In this document: positions 14,801 through 29,800 of the stretch, one piece after another | How positions within the stretch are numbered: the first letter of the stretch is position 1 | Layout of the letters: every line of letters starts with the position of its first letter | Assembly (NCBI GenBank): GCA_963969345.1 | Contig: OZ017770.1 | Span: 8,627,246-8,691,245 of the forward strand | Direction of reading: 5' to 3' | Length of the DNA stretch: 64,000 bases | Source: Turbatrix aceti | Lineage: Eukaryota > Nematoda > Chromadorea > Rhabditida > Panagrolaimidae | The notes under the pieces: generated by a model | Told to the model about the DNA's origin: nothing | Database searches by the model: none | The model's input: only the letters and a program-made list of their open reading frames with translations | Position numbers and translations under genes: made by a program

Positions 14801-17800
14801 GGAACAACGGGATACGATCCATGGAACGTCTGAAACCCCTGCGGGGACTTCGGAGATCCAAGAATCACCTGTTAAAGAACAGCCTGATAAAGGAACCCTT
14901 GTCGGTGAAGATAGTGACTCACAAGAAGTTAAACAAGCGCCCCAAATTGCTGACGAAGATGGTCAACAGATTCAAGACTCACACGATGCAGAACAACAAC
15001 ATCTCGGCTCGCCGGAAACATCAGAGCACGTTGAATTTGAAGAACCAAGCAAACCAGAGTCCCATGTGTATGAAACCACAATCCGGACTTCTGAATTCGA
15101 AGAAACACCCCTCACAGAAGAACAGTCGGCTGCATTGGTCAGAGACGCTGCTGTTCCATACGGGGAGCGAGAAGAATACGAAACTTCATACACCGAACAA
15201 CGTCTTCCCGAAGGCACAGAATCACCCGCAGCAGAAGAACCCGAACCAGTTTCCCCTACTGAACAACCTGCCAAAGTGGTAACACCAACAGAAGATATTA
15301 GCTCCCCTGCCCTCGAGGAACGCGAGCCTGAAGATCCAAAAGTGGAAACATTCGAGAGCCGATCCTCGGTCAGCGATGCACGTGAACCGGAAGTTTTGGC
15401 CACAGCTCAAGTCATCAAAGATTTCGTGACTGAACCCGATGAAATCGAACAAGCACCAGCAGACGAGCGTCAAACGACCGACGTGTTTGAAGAAACCGTG
15501 GTTACTAAACCTGGACACGACGAAGCTGTCTTGGAACCTTCAGCAACGGAGAAAGAACAAGCTGTGCATCCAGAATCTCAGGAATCAGTTGTGGAACGTG
15601 AAGATTTCATCAGTGAGCCCGCAGAAGAAAGCAAGCTTTTCGAACCTACAGATGTCAGTCCATCTGAAGCCCATGGATTTGAAGAAACCGCGTCAATGGG
15701 AACCGAACCGGAACAAGTTGTTCCAGAGGAGGAAACGTACCCTACCGGAGAACAAACTCCAGTCTCAGAAGACGATGGTCAGAAGAGCCCCAGTCTAGCC
15801 AAAAAAATTGCCGGCACCATTGCGGGCGTTGCAATTGGCGGCGCTGCTCTTGCAGCTCATAAAATCGCAGAGAAGTTCGAGCGGGAACCTAAAGACTATC
15901 AAGAAGAGCCGCAACATCTGGTAGAAGAAGAAACACATGTCGCCGTTGAGCCAAGTGCATTCGAAGAGCCGCTAAAATCCAGCACCGCACCTGCAAAGGA
16001 CGATGTGCATGAAGTCTATGAAACAACGACGCGCACGACTGATATCGAAGAAACGCCTTTCACAGAAGAACAACAGCAAGCACGGCAATTTTATGGGCAC
16101 GACGAATTTGGCAAAGAACAAGGCGAGAAGGTTGACAGTTATGACGAATCTTTGTCACCCGAACAACAAGCCGAAGCGTCCCAAATTGGACAAACAGATG
16201 AGGAGCAAATCGAAAAACCTCATGAAAAAGATTCTGATATCGCTCAAGGTGAAGCTGAATCACCCGTCATCGAGCATGAGCAACCAGAAGGAATTTCGCA
16301 TCTCACAGATGAAAGCACTGACAAAACGCCTGTCACAGAACACGTGGAACTTCCGGACGACCATGCTGAGCAACCAAAAGACGAGCACACCTCGTACGTT
16401 ATTGAACACATTACAACCACCACAACAAAGACAGAACACGGTGAGCCTGTGTCAGAAACCGTGGAAACGTTCGCTGAGCACATTGGTGAGTCCTATGAAG
16501 AGAAATATGAAGCGCCAAGTGCACATACTGATGAGCCTGCACACGAACAAGATGTCAACGTGCACGATCGTGAAGAGCGTGCAGCTTCAGTTGATGAACT
16601 GACAAAGCCAGAATCAGATTCAGGAGCAGAAGTCCCCGCCGACCTTACTGAACAACCAGTAGACGAAAGTCATAATACGCATGTCATTGAGCATACCACA
16701 ACCACAACCACTCACATTGAGCACGGTGTACCAGTGACAAAAACCACTGAGACGTACGTCGAACATATTGGTGAACACCCTGAAGAAGAACTTATTGCCA
16801 CAATCGAACGCGAAGCTTATGAACCAGATATTGTTGCGGCAGAGCCCGAGCACATTCAGGATATCAGTACGCACGATCGTGAAGAGCACGTCGAAGCTGG
16901 CGAAGACGGTGCCGAGCCAGAAGACGAAAGCCACACCTCGTATACCATTGAGCGCACAACCACCACCACAACAACAACAAAGCATGGCGAACCGGTCTCA
17001 GAAACCACTGAAACGCTTGTGGAACACATCGGCGGGCTCCATGAAGACGAATCTGTTGCCGCGAGCACTCCTGAGCATGTTGAGTCTCAGGAACCAACTC
17101 TGCAGACACCTGAAAAGACGCACAAACCATTCGATGAACCCGAAAGTCAACCTCAGTACGAGGAAGAAGACATATACCCCGCAGGTGAACACACGGATGT
17201 CTCTGACGAGGAAGAACGAGGTCCCGGTCTTGCCAAAAAGATCGCCGGCACAATTGCAGGCGTCGCGATCGGCGGTGTGGCTCTGGCTGCTCATAAAATC
17301 GCGGAACAATTCGAGCACGGTGATGAAGAACCAGAGCATGTTGAAGCAGGTGGTGTACAGCACCCCAGTGACCTGACGGAAGAGTACGCAGCTACTGTCA
17401 TCTCGGAACAACCTGAAGATTTTGAAACACACAACCGAGAACCCAGGAAATTCCATGAGGAATCCGCTCTTTCGGTTGAAGAAGAACCATCTGTTCCAGG
17501 TAAGCTTTTTGATGTCCAAAATATTTACATATGATATTATTTTTACAGCAGCACAAAAACTGGAAACCGAAGATGAATCGGAAATCACTACTGGGCCTCG
17601 TGATTTGGGCAAAACACCCAGCACTGACGAACGCGACCTCAGTGAGCGACGAGAACCGGAAACTCCTGTCGAAATTACCGACATTTCCTACTCCGTTACC
17701 ACAACTACAACTGAGGGACACGGTGAACCAGCAGTCACCACAGAAACATTCGAGGAACACATTGATCGACCAAGTGGCGAAGAAACGGCTCCCGCACATG

Positions 17801-20800
17801 ATCTTGATCAGTTCGAGGAAACAACAATCCATGAACGCAAACCAGAACCAGTTGACACCGGCATCACATCCGGAGCCACTTTGGAAAAATACGGTATCGA
17901 ACCGTTAACGGACATCAGCGGAACTGAACCGCACCTGCCTTCTACGGATGCGACCCAGTTTGAAGAAACCCAAGAAAGTCGATTACCTGGTCAAATTGAC
18001 ATTTGCGGTGAAACTCATCCGGGCGTTGAAGAGGCCGAAACTGAATCATGGATCACTGGAATTCCGGAGAAAGACGAGTTCAACTTCGAGGAAAAAACAA
18101 GACTGCCGTCCACAATTATCGAAGAGACCGAAGTCGTCTCTCTTGGTCCTTCCACGACTGACGCGTCAGACATTGAAAAACTTTTGACAGCTGAAGGAAA
18201 AGTGCCGTACGGAGCAGAACAACACGCTTCGGTTGACTACTTTAGCACCGAACAGCCAGAAAAGTCACCTTACTTTGAGGAACAGCCAATTACAACGTGT
18301 GAAACGTATGAATTCCCTACCCAGGAACACTTCATTGAAGAACCGGGCGAGCTGGTGGATAAGACTGGCCAATCCCTGGATACGTCGTTTGAACACGGCA
18401 AGCCTGAAGGAGATGAAAAACCTGATACTCAGGATTTCACAGTTGAATCACGTGAAAGTTACCTCACTGGGGAATACCAAGAAACTCCCGAAGAAGAAGA
18501 AAGACGCAGTCCCAGTTTAATTACAAAAATTGCTGGCGCTGCTATCGGTGGAGCAGCTTTGGCCGCTCACAAAATTGCAGAAAAGTTTGAACACAGCGAT
18601 GAAGAGCCAGAACATGCAGAAGATAGCCTTGCAAAGCAATCGCCCACCGAGGAACAACGGGATACGATCCATGGAACGTCTGAAACCCCTGCGGGGACTT
18701 CGGAGATCCAAGAATCACCTGTTAAAGAACAGCCTGATAAAGGAACCCTTGTCGGTGAAGATAGTGACTCACAAGAAGTTAAACAAGCGCCCCAAATTGC
18801 TGACGAAGATGGTCAACAGATTCAAGACTCACACGATGCAGAACAACAACATCTCGGCTCGCCGGAAACATCAGAGCACGTTGAATTTGAAGAACCAAGC
18901 AAACCAGAGTCCCATGTGTATGAAACCACAATCCGGACTTCTGAATTCGAAGAAACACCCCTCACAGAAGAACAGTCGGCTGCATTGGTCAGAGACGCTG
19001 CTGTTCCATACGGGGAGCGAGAAGAATACGAAACTTCATACACCGAACAACGTCTTCCCGAAGGCACAGAATCACCCGCAGCAGAAGAACCCGAACCAGT
19101 TTCCCCTACTGAACAACCTGCCAAAGTGGTAACACCAACAGAAGATATTAGCTCCCCTGCCCTCGAGGAACGCGAGCCTGAAGATCCAAAAGTGGAAACA
19201 TTCGAGAGCCGATCCTCGGTCAGCGATGCACGTGAACCGGAAGTTTTGGCCACAGCTCAAGTCATCAAAGATTTCGTGACTGAACCCGATGAAATCGAAC
19301 AAGCACCAGCAGACGAGCGTCAAACGACCGACGTGTTTGAAGAAACCGTGGTTACTAAACCTGGACACGACGAAGCTGTCTTGGAACCTTCAGCAACGGA
19401 GAAAGAACAAGCTGTGCATCCAGAATCTCAGGAATCAGTTGTGGAACGTGAAGATTTCATCAGTGAGCCCGCAGAAGAAAGCAAGCTTTTCGAACCTACA
19501 GATGTCAGTCCATCTGAAGCCCATGGATTTGAAGAAACCGCGTCAATGGGAACCGAACCGGAACAAGTTGTTCCAGAGGAGGAAACGTACCCTACCGGAG
19601 AACAAACTCCAGTCTCAGAAGACGATGGTCAGAAGAGCCCCAGTCTAGCCAAAAAAATTGCCGGCACCATTGCGGGCGTTGCAATTGGCGGCGCTGCTCT
19701 TGCAGCTCATAAAATCGCAGAGAAGTTCGAGCGGGAACCTAAAGACTATCAAGAAGAGCCGCAACATCTGGTAGAAGAAGAAACACATGTCGCCGTTGAG
19801 CCAAGTGCATTCGAAGAGCCGCTAAAATCCAGCACCGCACCTGCAAAGGACGATGTGCATGAAGTCTATGAAACAACGACGCGCACGACTGATATCGAAG
19901 AAACGCCTTTCACAGAAGAACAACAGCAAGCACGGCAATTTTATGGGCACGACGAATTTGGCAAAGAACAAGGCGAGAAGGTTGACAGTTATGACGAATC
20001 TTTGTCACCCGAACAACAAGCCGAAGCGTCCCAAATTGGACAAACAGATGAGGAGCAAATCGAAAAACCTCATGAAAAAGATTCTGATATCGCTCAAGGT
20101 GAAGCTGAATCACCCGTCATCGAGCATGAGCAACCAGAAGGAATTTCGCATCTCACAGATGAAAGCACTGACAAAACGCCTGTCACAGAACACGTGGAAC
20201 TTCCGGACGACCATGCTGAGCAACCAAAAGACGAGCACACCTCGTACGTTATTGAACACATTACAACCACCACAACAAAGACAGAACACGGTGAGCCTGT
20301 GTCAGAAACCGTGGAAACGTTCGCTGAGCACATTGGTGAGTCCTATGAAGAGAAATATGAAGCGCCAAGTGCACATACTGATGAGCCTGCACACGAACAA
20401 GATGTCAACGTGCACGATCGTGAAGAGCGTGCAGCTTCAGTTGATGAACTGACAAAGCCAGAATCAGATTCAGGAGCAGAAGTCCCCGCCGACCTTACTG
20501 AACAACCAGTAGACGAAAGTCATAATACGCATGTCATTGAGCATACCACAACCACAACCACTCACATTGAGCACGGTGTACCAGTGACAAAAACCACTGA
20601 GACGTACGTCGAACATATTGGTGAACACCCTGAAGAAGAACTTATTGCCACAATCGAACGCGAAGCTTATGAACCAGATATTGTTGCGGCAGAGCCCGAG
20701 CACATTCAGGATATCAGTACGCACGATCGTGAAGAGCACGTCGAAGCTGGCGAAGACGGTGCCGAGCCAGAAGACGAAAGCCACACCTCGTATACCATTG

Positions 20801-23800
20801 AGCGCACAACCACCACCACAACAACAACAAAGCATGGCGAACCGGTCTCAGAAACCACTGAAACGCTTGTGGAACACATCGGCGGGCTCCATGAAGACGA
20901 ATCTGTTGCCGCGAGCACTCCTGAGCATGTTGAGTCTCAGGAACCAACTCTGCAGACACCTGAAAAGACGCACAAACCATTCGATGAACCCGAAAGTCAA
21001 CCTCAGTACGAGGAAGAAGACATATACCCCGCAGGTGAACACACGGATGTCTCTGACGAGGAAGAACGAGGTCCCGGTCTTGCCAAAAAGATCGCCGGCA
21101 CAATTGCAGGCGTCGCGATCGGCGGTGTGGCTCTGGCTGCTCATAAAATCGCGGAACAATTCGAGCACAGCGATGAAGAACCAGAGCATGTCGAAGCAGG
21201 TGATGTACAGCACCCCGGTGACCTGACGGAGACAAAGCACGAGGAATACACAGCTACTGGTATTTCGGAACAACCTGAAGATTTCGAGACACGCGACCGA
21301 GAACCCAGGGAATTCCAAGAGGAATCCGCTCGTGCAGTTGAAGAAGAACAAAAACAACCTGTTCCAAGTAAGCTTTTGATGTCCAAAATATTTATATATG
21401 ATATTATTATTACAGGAGCAGAAAAACTGGAAACCGAAGATGAATCGGAAATTACTACTGAGCCTCGTGATTTGGGCAAAGACGTCACTGAAGAGCAGCA
21501 GTCAACAGCTCATGATTCCCATATCAGTCCTCTGGTGATTGAACATGTCGCAGAAACAACAGAAATCACGTCAATTAGCGAGGCTCCGGCTCCAGAAAGC
21601 CTAACGCCCGAACAAAAAGCTTTACCTCGTGATGATGAGTCAACCACACATGAAGAAGGGCTTCCCATTGAAGAGAAAACTGAAGAAATTCCCGAACCGC
21701 CGAAAGAAAAGCCAACCGATGATCAAGGGCTTCAGCTTCACCTGCAGCAAGTGGGCGACACAACACGTTCATCGGACGATATCAGACTGATCACTCCGGA
21801 TTCAGCGCGTTCTGACCAGCTTCATGGATTTGAACACGTTCAGCAAACTCCAGATTCAACAATCTTTGAAGAATCGACTGAACAGGAGATCGTACCTGGA
21901 GAAAAGGAAACAACTGATTTGCCAGGAGGGCTAATTGAAGGACAGACAACAACAGACGAAGAATTTGTGCGTCACAAATACGTGAAACAACCGACCGCGC
22001 CCGAAGAGGAACCTGAAGATAATGTTCCGGGAGTTGAAACGGGCGCACATGAAGTGCAATCTCTCACAACATATGGACATCAGCCAGAAAACGTTGATGT
22101 CGAAGCAGAACGTCCAGAAAGCCCACCTGAGCAGCCGGGATCCACGGATTATCACCTCGAGTTTATGACTCACCATCAGACGGACCCGACTGGAAACCTC
22201 CACATCGAAACCGAGCCGGTAACTCGCGGCGAGACAGCATCAACAGGCCAGCACATGAGTCCCCCGGCTGATTCGGAAACCGATACCACGGGCCAACAAA
22301 CGAGTCCTCTGGGCCACGAAAGCCTCTCACCCCTTGAAGACGCCTTCCGTCACCCAACCAGTGTCGTGCCATCTGCTACCGACGAATCGGACCGTTTAAG
22401 ACGTGATTTTGACGATGACGGAAGACAGGTCGACCATTCTAAATCCCACACGCCCAGCGAGGCGGGATACACCTTCGAAGAACATCAACAACACGTTGAA
22501 CACCCGGAACAACCCGCGGAGTACGAATACCGTGAGACGATAGAAACCCGACACGAAGAATTCGAACCTGAAGATGACTACGACGATGAAGACGAACAAC
22601 GCGGTCCAGGCCTTGCCAAGAAGATTGCCGGTACCATTGCTGGAGTCGCCATCGGTGGAGTTGCGCTCGCAGCTCACAAGATCGCAGAGCAGTTCGAGCA
22701 CCAAGGTAAGAAAAATATAAATCGCACAAAAAATATCATTCAAACAAAAATTATTTCAGACGAACCAATTCACGAACAGCGACCAGGATCAGTGCCTGAG
22801 TCACCTGTATCCGCCGAGCCAAAAGAAACGAGCGGTCCCGTCCCGGAGCAACCAGAGTCCGTGCCCCAGGAATCGCAATACCGTCAATTTGAGGAACAGC
22901 AGATTACCATAACGGCACCCGACCAACCTGCACCCAACGAAGACGACGATGAAAAATCCGAAAGCCCCCATGACTTTGAAGAACGCTCACAATCACAAGG
23001 GGACACCGAAGAAGAACCATATGCTCCCACCGAAGCCGATGAAAAGGTCAACATTCTCCTGAGGCAGGTACCTCATATTATGGACGGTGAAACGCAATCC
23101 AACATGTCAATTGCTGGTTCTGACAGTATTTGGGACGATAAACGATCGGACCAGGACCAAGAAGAACCCGTGGAAAGCCACAAAACTTCTGTCGACGTCA
23201 CTTCGTCAAGCTTCACCACCGACTTTGATGTCGGTCGCTCGGAATCGGAACCCACAAAAATCTCGTCGAGAAACTGGGAAGACGAAGAAGAGACCGAAAA
23301 AACGTCCACCAAAGGAAGGCAAGAACAACAGCCTCCCAACCTTGATGAAATCATTTCCTCTATTTCTGCACCTGAAAGAGCAACCAGCGAGGCTATCGAT
23401 CTGGCAATCGGGCAAGCGATTCTTGAAGAACCTGAACGAGAAACCACTGATCCCGAAGAAGACATCGCGCTTGCGGAAATTCCGCATGAAGGTATCGGCG
23501 ACAGGGCACGGAACATTCAAATTGATGACAGCGATATCAGAATTCCTACAACTGAATCTGAAGTGCCAACCGAGCCAACAGATGAAGCTGCCCCTCAAGA
23601 ATACCCATCGGTAGAAGAAAAAGATCATGAAAGCGTCGAACCAATTGACAGACCCTTCGTTGAACCGACTGAGGTAGATGAATCACGGCAAGAAAACATT
23701 TATGATCAAGACAAAGAAGCTCGTCCACAGAGCCCCCCTGAACAGCCGGGATCCACGGATTATCACCTCGAGTTTATGACTCACCATCAGACAGATCCCA

Positions 23801-26800
23801 CTGGTAACCTCCACATCGAAACCGAGCCGGTTACTCGCGGCGAGACAGCTTCAACGGGCCAGCACATGAGTCCTCCCAACGATTCGGAAACCGATACCAC
23901 CGGTCAGAAAACAAGCCCCCTGGGCCACGAAAGCCTCTCACCTCTCGAAGACGCTTTCCGTCACCCGACCAGTGTTGTGCCAACTGCCACCGAGGAATCG
24001 GACCGTCTCAGACGCGATTTCGACGATGACGGAAGACAAGTTGATCATTCCAAGTCCCATACGCCCAGCGAATCCGATCATGGATATGGAGCCCCCTTCG
24101 ACCAGTCTGAAGAAAAGGAACAACAACCGACTGGTGAAAGTTACGAGTTTGTGCAACATAAAGAGCACATAACACACGGTACACAGCCTGAATCCCCCGA
24201 AGAAGCCGCTGTCCATGCTGCTCAACCAGAGCCCGAAGATCAGGAACAACCCAAGTACGTTGCAGAACCGCAGTACGATGAAGAAGATACCTATCCCGCT
24301 GGAGAACACCGTGATGATGAACCACAAAGCCCAAGCCTCGCTAAAAAGATTGCCGGCACCATTGCTGGCGTCGCTATTGGTGGAGTTGCACTCGCGGCTC
24401 ACAAGATCGCCGAACAGTTTGACCGAGAACCGGAAGAATACCAAGATCAGCCAATCCAGGGAGAAGAAACGCGCCAGGCTGTTAGTGAGCATCCCGAAGA
24501 TGAACACCAAGTATCTTTGCAGGAAACACCTACTACAGGTGAAGATTCGCATCAAGAACCCGAAAAAGACGCTTACGCACCTGAAAGAGCTTCTCCTCAT
24601 GGTTCGGAAGAAAGTGACATCTTAGAAGACGAACGTGTTGTCTACTCCGACCTCCCAGAGCCGCATGTCTATACCGGGCCAAACTTGGACACCACGCAAG
24701 GCGTGAGCGACGATCGAAAGAATGAAATTATCGAATCGCCGGAAGACGTCGAAGCGCCGGGTTTCGAGATCGGCGAGGAGCACCGCATGCTCAAGGAACA
24801 CCGATCCAGAGACAGTGAAGATTACAGTTATTCAGCGCGAGACGACATCCGCCAGCAGACCATCCTAGAGGAACATGCGCAACATTCTCCGCCTTTCATC
24901 CAAAAGGAAGAAGAGTTCGCACCTGCCGAAGTTCTGACTGTTGCCGACCAGGTAGCGGACAGCGCCATCACCGGAGCTATTGATATTGTCGAACAATACG
25001 ATCACGACAAAGAACCAAGTATCGAATCAGGCCATATCGGAACAGAGACTCTAGAACATGAAGAACACCAACAACCCGCTGTCACAATTACTCTGAGAGA
25101 AGACTCCGATTCAGAAATCGTCAAGCATGCAGCTGGTGAGGTGGCCGACAACCTGATTGAAACAGCCGTCAGTGATGCAACCAAAGAAGTCGGCGCTACA
25201 GGAGAGTATTCACCAAGAGAAACAGATCTTTATCATGACGAAGCACCAGTACCACAAGAACGCGAAAAGTTGAGCCCTTCAGAACTCGCCCTGGAATCCG
25301 GATTACCGGACGAAGATCTGTGGTCGGTGCGAGCAACCGAAGGATCAACGGGAACAGCCCATCAAGCTGAAGAGGATCTTGGCTCGCCGGCTGATGAAGA
25401 CCAGGAAGAAGACGAGCCCTACGACAGATCATTTGACGAGTCAGCTGATGTCGAGGAATCACAGTTGGAGGACAGCTATGGTCAGGAGAAAGAAGCTCGT
25501 CCACAGAGCCCCCCTGAACAGCCGGGATCTACGGATTATCACCTCGAGTTCATGACTCACCACCAGACAGATCCGACTGGTAACCTCCACATCGAAACCG
25601 AGCCGGTAACTCGCGGCGAGACAGCATCAACGGGCCAGCACATGAGTCCTCCCAACGATTCGGAAACCGATACCACCGGTCAGAAAACAAGCCCCCTGGG
25701 CCACGAAAGCCTCTCACCGCTCGAAGACGCTTTCCGTCACCCGACCAGTGTTGTGCCGACCGCCACCGAGGAATCCGACCGTCTGAGACGCGATTTTGAC
25801 GATGACGGAAGACAAGTCGACCATTCCAAGTTCCATACGCCCAGCGAGACAGGATACGCCTTTGAAGAACATCAACAACATGCTGAACATCCTACCGAAC
25901 CTGAACGGCTTCAAGAAAGCCCCGAAGGCGCTTACGATTTTATCCAAAGCGAGGAGTACGAAACCAAAGCTAAAGAACGACGCCCAACGTTCGAACCAGA
26001 GGCACCTCATCAGCCCGAAGCTCCATCGCAGTCCGACAGTGGCCCCAGCCTAGCCAAGAAGATTGCAGGCACTGTTGCCGATGTTGCAATCGGCGGTGCT
26101 GGATTGGCAGCTTCCAAGATTGCAGGCGCATTCCAGGGTGAAAAGAAGGTTGACTATGAAGAGGTTGATGAAGAAGACTACGACGGCACAGCCTACCACT
26201 CGGGCTACGCACAACTTCCAGGACAGGACTTTGAGTCCAGTGACGATGACCATAAGTATGAAACTCAAGACATTGGTCTCAAAGCCGATTTGGACGTTTC
26301 GGAAGTTGAAACTACTGCTACTGACACCCAGAAAATCGAAGAAGTCTCTGCGCCTTCTGCAGCGCTCCCTACCGTCATTTTCGACGAAACCGAACCTGAA
26401 CAACATCAAGCAGAATACGAATTCGTCCAGTCTGAATCGTTGGAAGTCGAAGAACCGCAAGAAAATTTCGACGAGGACAACGTGATCCGAAGGTCATCGA
26501 TCTCGGACGATCAACCGTCCTTTGACTACGATCGTTCGATTTCATCGGATAACACAAGCATCAATACCGTCATTCATGTTACGGATCGTTCACCCAGCGA
26601 AGAACACAAGGACAAGGACTTCTCTCCCAGTATTGAGGAAATTCGAACACCAGAACGACTTTTCAGTCCTGATACTGAACCTGATCAAGAACAGGAAGAG
26701 CAAAAACCTGAAGTGCTGGACAAAAAGACAGAAGAGCTTATTCATCAAGCTCAGCACGAATCTGAGGAATGGGTTGCTGAGCACCCTGCTGAAGACGTAT

Positions 26801-29800
26801 CTGCCGAAGAAACCGTTCAGAAGCCTTCAAATGAACAAATTGCACCTTCTGAACCTCAACCAGAAGAAATCGGTGCTCAAGACAAAGAAGCTCGTCCACA
26901 GAGCCCCCCTGAACAGCCTGGATCCACGGATTATCACCTCGAGTTCATGACTCACCACCAGACGGACCCGACTGGGAATCTCCACATCGAAACAGAGCCG
27001 GTTACTCGCGGCGAGACAGCTTCAACGGGCCAGCACATGAGTCCGCCCAACGATTCGGAAACCGATACCACCGGTCAGAAAACAAGCCCGCTGGGTCACG
27101 AAAGCCTATCACCCCTCGAAGACGCTTTCCGTCACCCGACCAGTGTTGTGCCAACTGCCACCGAGGAATCGGACCGTCTCAGACGCGATTTCGACGATGA
27201 CGGAAGACAAGTTGATCATTCCAAGTCGCATACGCCCAGCGAATCCGATCATGGATATGGAGTCCACTTCGACCAATCCGAAGAAAAGGAACAACAACCA
27301 ACCGGTGAAAGTTACGAATTTGTTCAACATGAAGAGCACGTAACACACGGTACACAGCCTGAATCCCCCGAAGAAGCCGCTGTCCATGCTGCTCAACCAG
27401 AGCCCGAAGATCAGGAACAACCCAAGTACGTTGCAGAACCGCAGTACGATGAAGAAGATACCTATCCCGCTGGAGAACACCGTGATGATGAACCACAAAG
27501 CCCAAGCCTCGCTAAAAAGATTGCCGGCACCATTGCTGGCGTCGCTATTGGTGGAGTTGCACTCGCGGCTCACAAGATCGCCGAACAGTTCGAGCATGAA
27601 GGTAAGAAAAATAAAATTACACACAAAATACTTATAATCAAAAATTATTTCAGAAGAACCAATACACGAGCAGCGACCAGAATCAGTGCACGAGTCGCCT
27701 GTCTCCGGGCAACCTGGAGAATCAAGCAGTCCAATTAGCAAAGAACCGTCCGCTGAAACAGAACAGCTGGAAAATCTACCAGGGGAAGTTCGGCAATTTG
27801 AAGAACAGCACATTACCGTAACAGGACCAAAAGATTCTGATGTCCCTCAAGACCTTGGAGATATTCTTCCGCCGGAAAGCTACAACGAAGACGAATCGTA
27901 CTCTCTTACGGAAGCCGATGAAAAAGTTAATATTCTACTTCGGCAGGTACCGCACGTCGTTGGTGGTGAAACACAATCCAACAGATCGACCATAACCGAC
28001 GAATCGGAACGCGTCAAGAGGGACTTTGAGGACGAGGAACATGCACCCCAGCCCGAACAAGAAAAGACCTATGAAGAGTCAACTGGAGAAAGTCCGATTG
28101 AAACGTACGAAGTCATCCATCGCGACGAGTATTCTTCAAGAGGCGAAACCGACCGCCCCGAAATTCGACAAGATTCAGTAGATCAAACTCCTGAACAACA
28201 GCCAAGCACTGGCTTTGAAACAGAAACAGAAGCAGTTTCTTCTAGCGTTAAACAACAAATCCCAGAAGAACAGTACGACGAAGCTTCCGGTGACGAAGGA
28301 CAGAAGAGCCCCAGCCTAGCCAAGAAAATTGCAGGCACAATTGCGGGCGTTGCAATTGGCGGAGCTGCTCTGGCTGCTCAAAAAATTGCAGAGGAGTTCG
28401 AGCGGGAACCCGAGGAACAGGAACAAGGTAACTTTGAACAAAGCACTTAAAATGTCAAAAAACTAACAAATAATAATTTTCAGGCATCCTAAAACCAGAA
28501 GGCAAACCAGCATCCCGGCAAAGCACTGCTGATACCGATTGGTCGATACCAAGCCACGCATACCTTTTCGAGCTGACCCAAGCCAATGTACTCCTCACGT
28601 ACCAGAACGCGCCAAGTGCAGAAGCTGAACAGCCAAGTGGAACTCAAGCGCTAGATTCCACGTATTTGAGCGAGCTAAATATCGTCGAAGGACCAACCGA
28701 GCCTCGCACTCAAGAACCAGCTGAATTCGGCAAACAGGAGTCCCCTGTGTACGATGGCCAACAGATTCGAGACTCACACGATGCAGAAAAACAACATCTG
28801 GATGAACCTCGTACTACGGAAACATCAGAGCACGCTGAATTTGAAGAACCGAGCAAACTGGAATCCCATGTGTATGAAACCACAATCCGGACTTCTGAAT
28901 TCGAAGAAACACCCCTCACAGAAGAACAGTCGGCTGCATTGGTCAGAGACGCTGCTGTTCCATACGGGGAACGCGAGAAGAATACGAAACTTCATACACC
29001 GAGCAGCGTCTTCCCGAAGGCACCGAATCACCCGCAGCAGAAGAACCCGAACCAGTCTCCCCTACTGAACAACCTGCCAAAGTGCCAACACCAACAGAGG
29101 ATATTAGCTCCCCTGCCCTCGAGGAACGCGAGCCCGAAGATCCAAAAGTGGAAACATTCGAGAGCCGATCCTCGGTCAGCGATGCACGTGAACCGGAAGT
29201 TTTGGCCACAGCTCAAGTCATCAAAGATTTCGTGACTGAGCCCGATGAAATCGAACAAGCGCCAGCAGACGAGCGTCAAACGACCGACGTGTTTGAAGAA
29301 ACCGTGGTTACTAAACCTGGACACGACGAAGCTGTCTTGGAACCTTCAGCAACAGAGAAAGAACACGCTGTGCATCCAGAATCTCAGGAATCAGTTGTGG
29401 AAAGTGAACAACACATCAGCGAGCCCGCAGAAGAAAGCAAGCTTTTCGAACCTACAGATGTCAGTCCATCTGCGGCCCATGGATTCGAGGAAACCGCGCC
29501 AAAAGGAACCGAACCGGAACAAGCTGTTCCAGAGCAGGAAACGTACCCCGCCGGTGAACAAACTCCAGTCTCAGACGACGATGGCCAAAAGAGCCCCAGT
29601 CTAGCCAAGAAAATTGCCGGCACCATTGCGGGCGTTGCAATTGGCGGCGCTGCTCTTGCAGCTCATAAAATCGCAGAGCAGTTCGAGCGGGAACCTAAAG
29701 ACTATCAAGAAGAGCCGGAAGAAACACTTGTTGTTGCTGAGCGGGAACAAGGTAAATTTTTCACTAAGAAACGTAAAACAACAAAAAATACACCAACACT

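Noticed and set aside
28966..28980. Programmed ribosomal frameshift at the 2-nt insertion
   Set aside because: No slippery heptamer is visible at the site, and +2 relative to paralogues is better explained by an indel.
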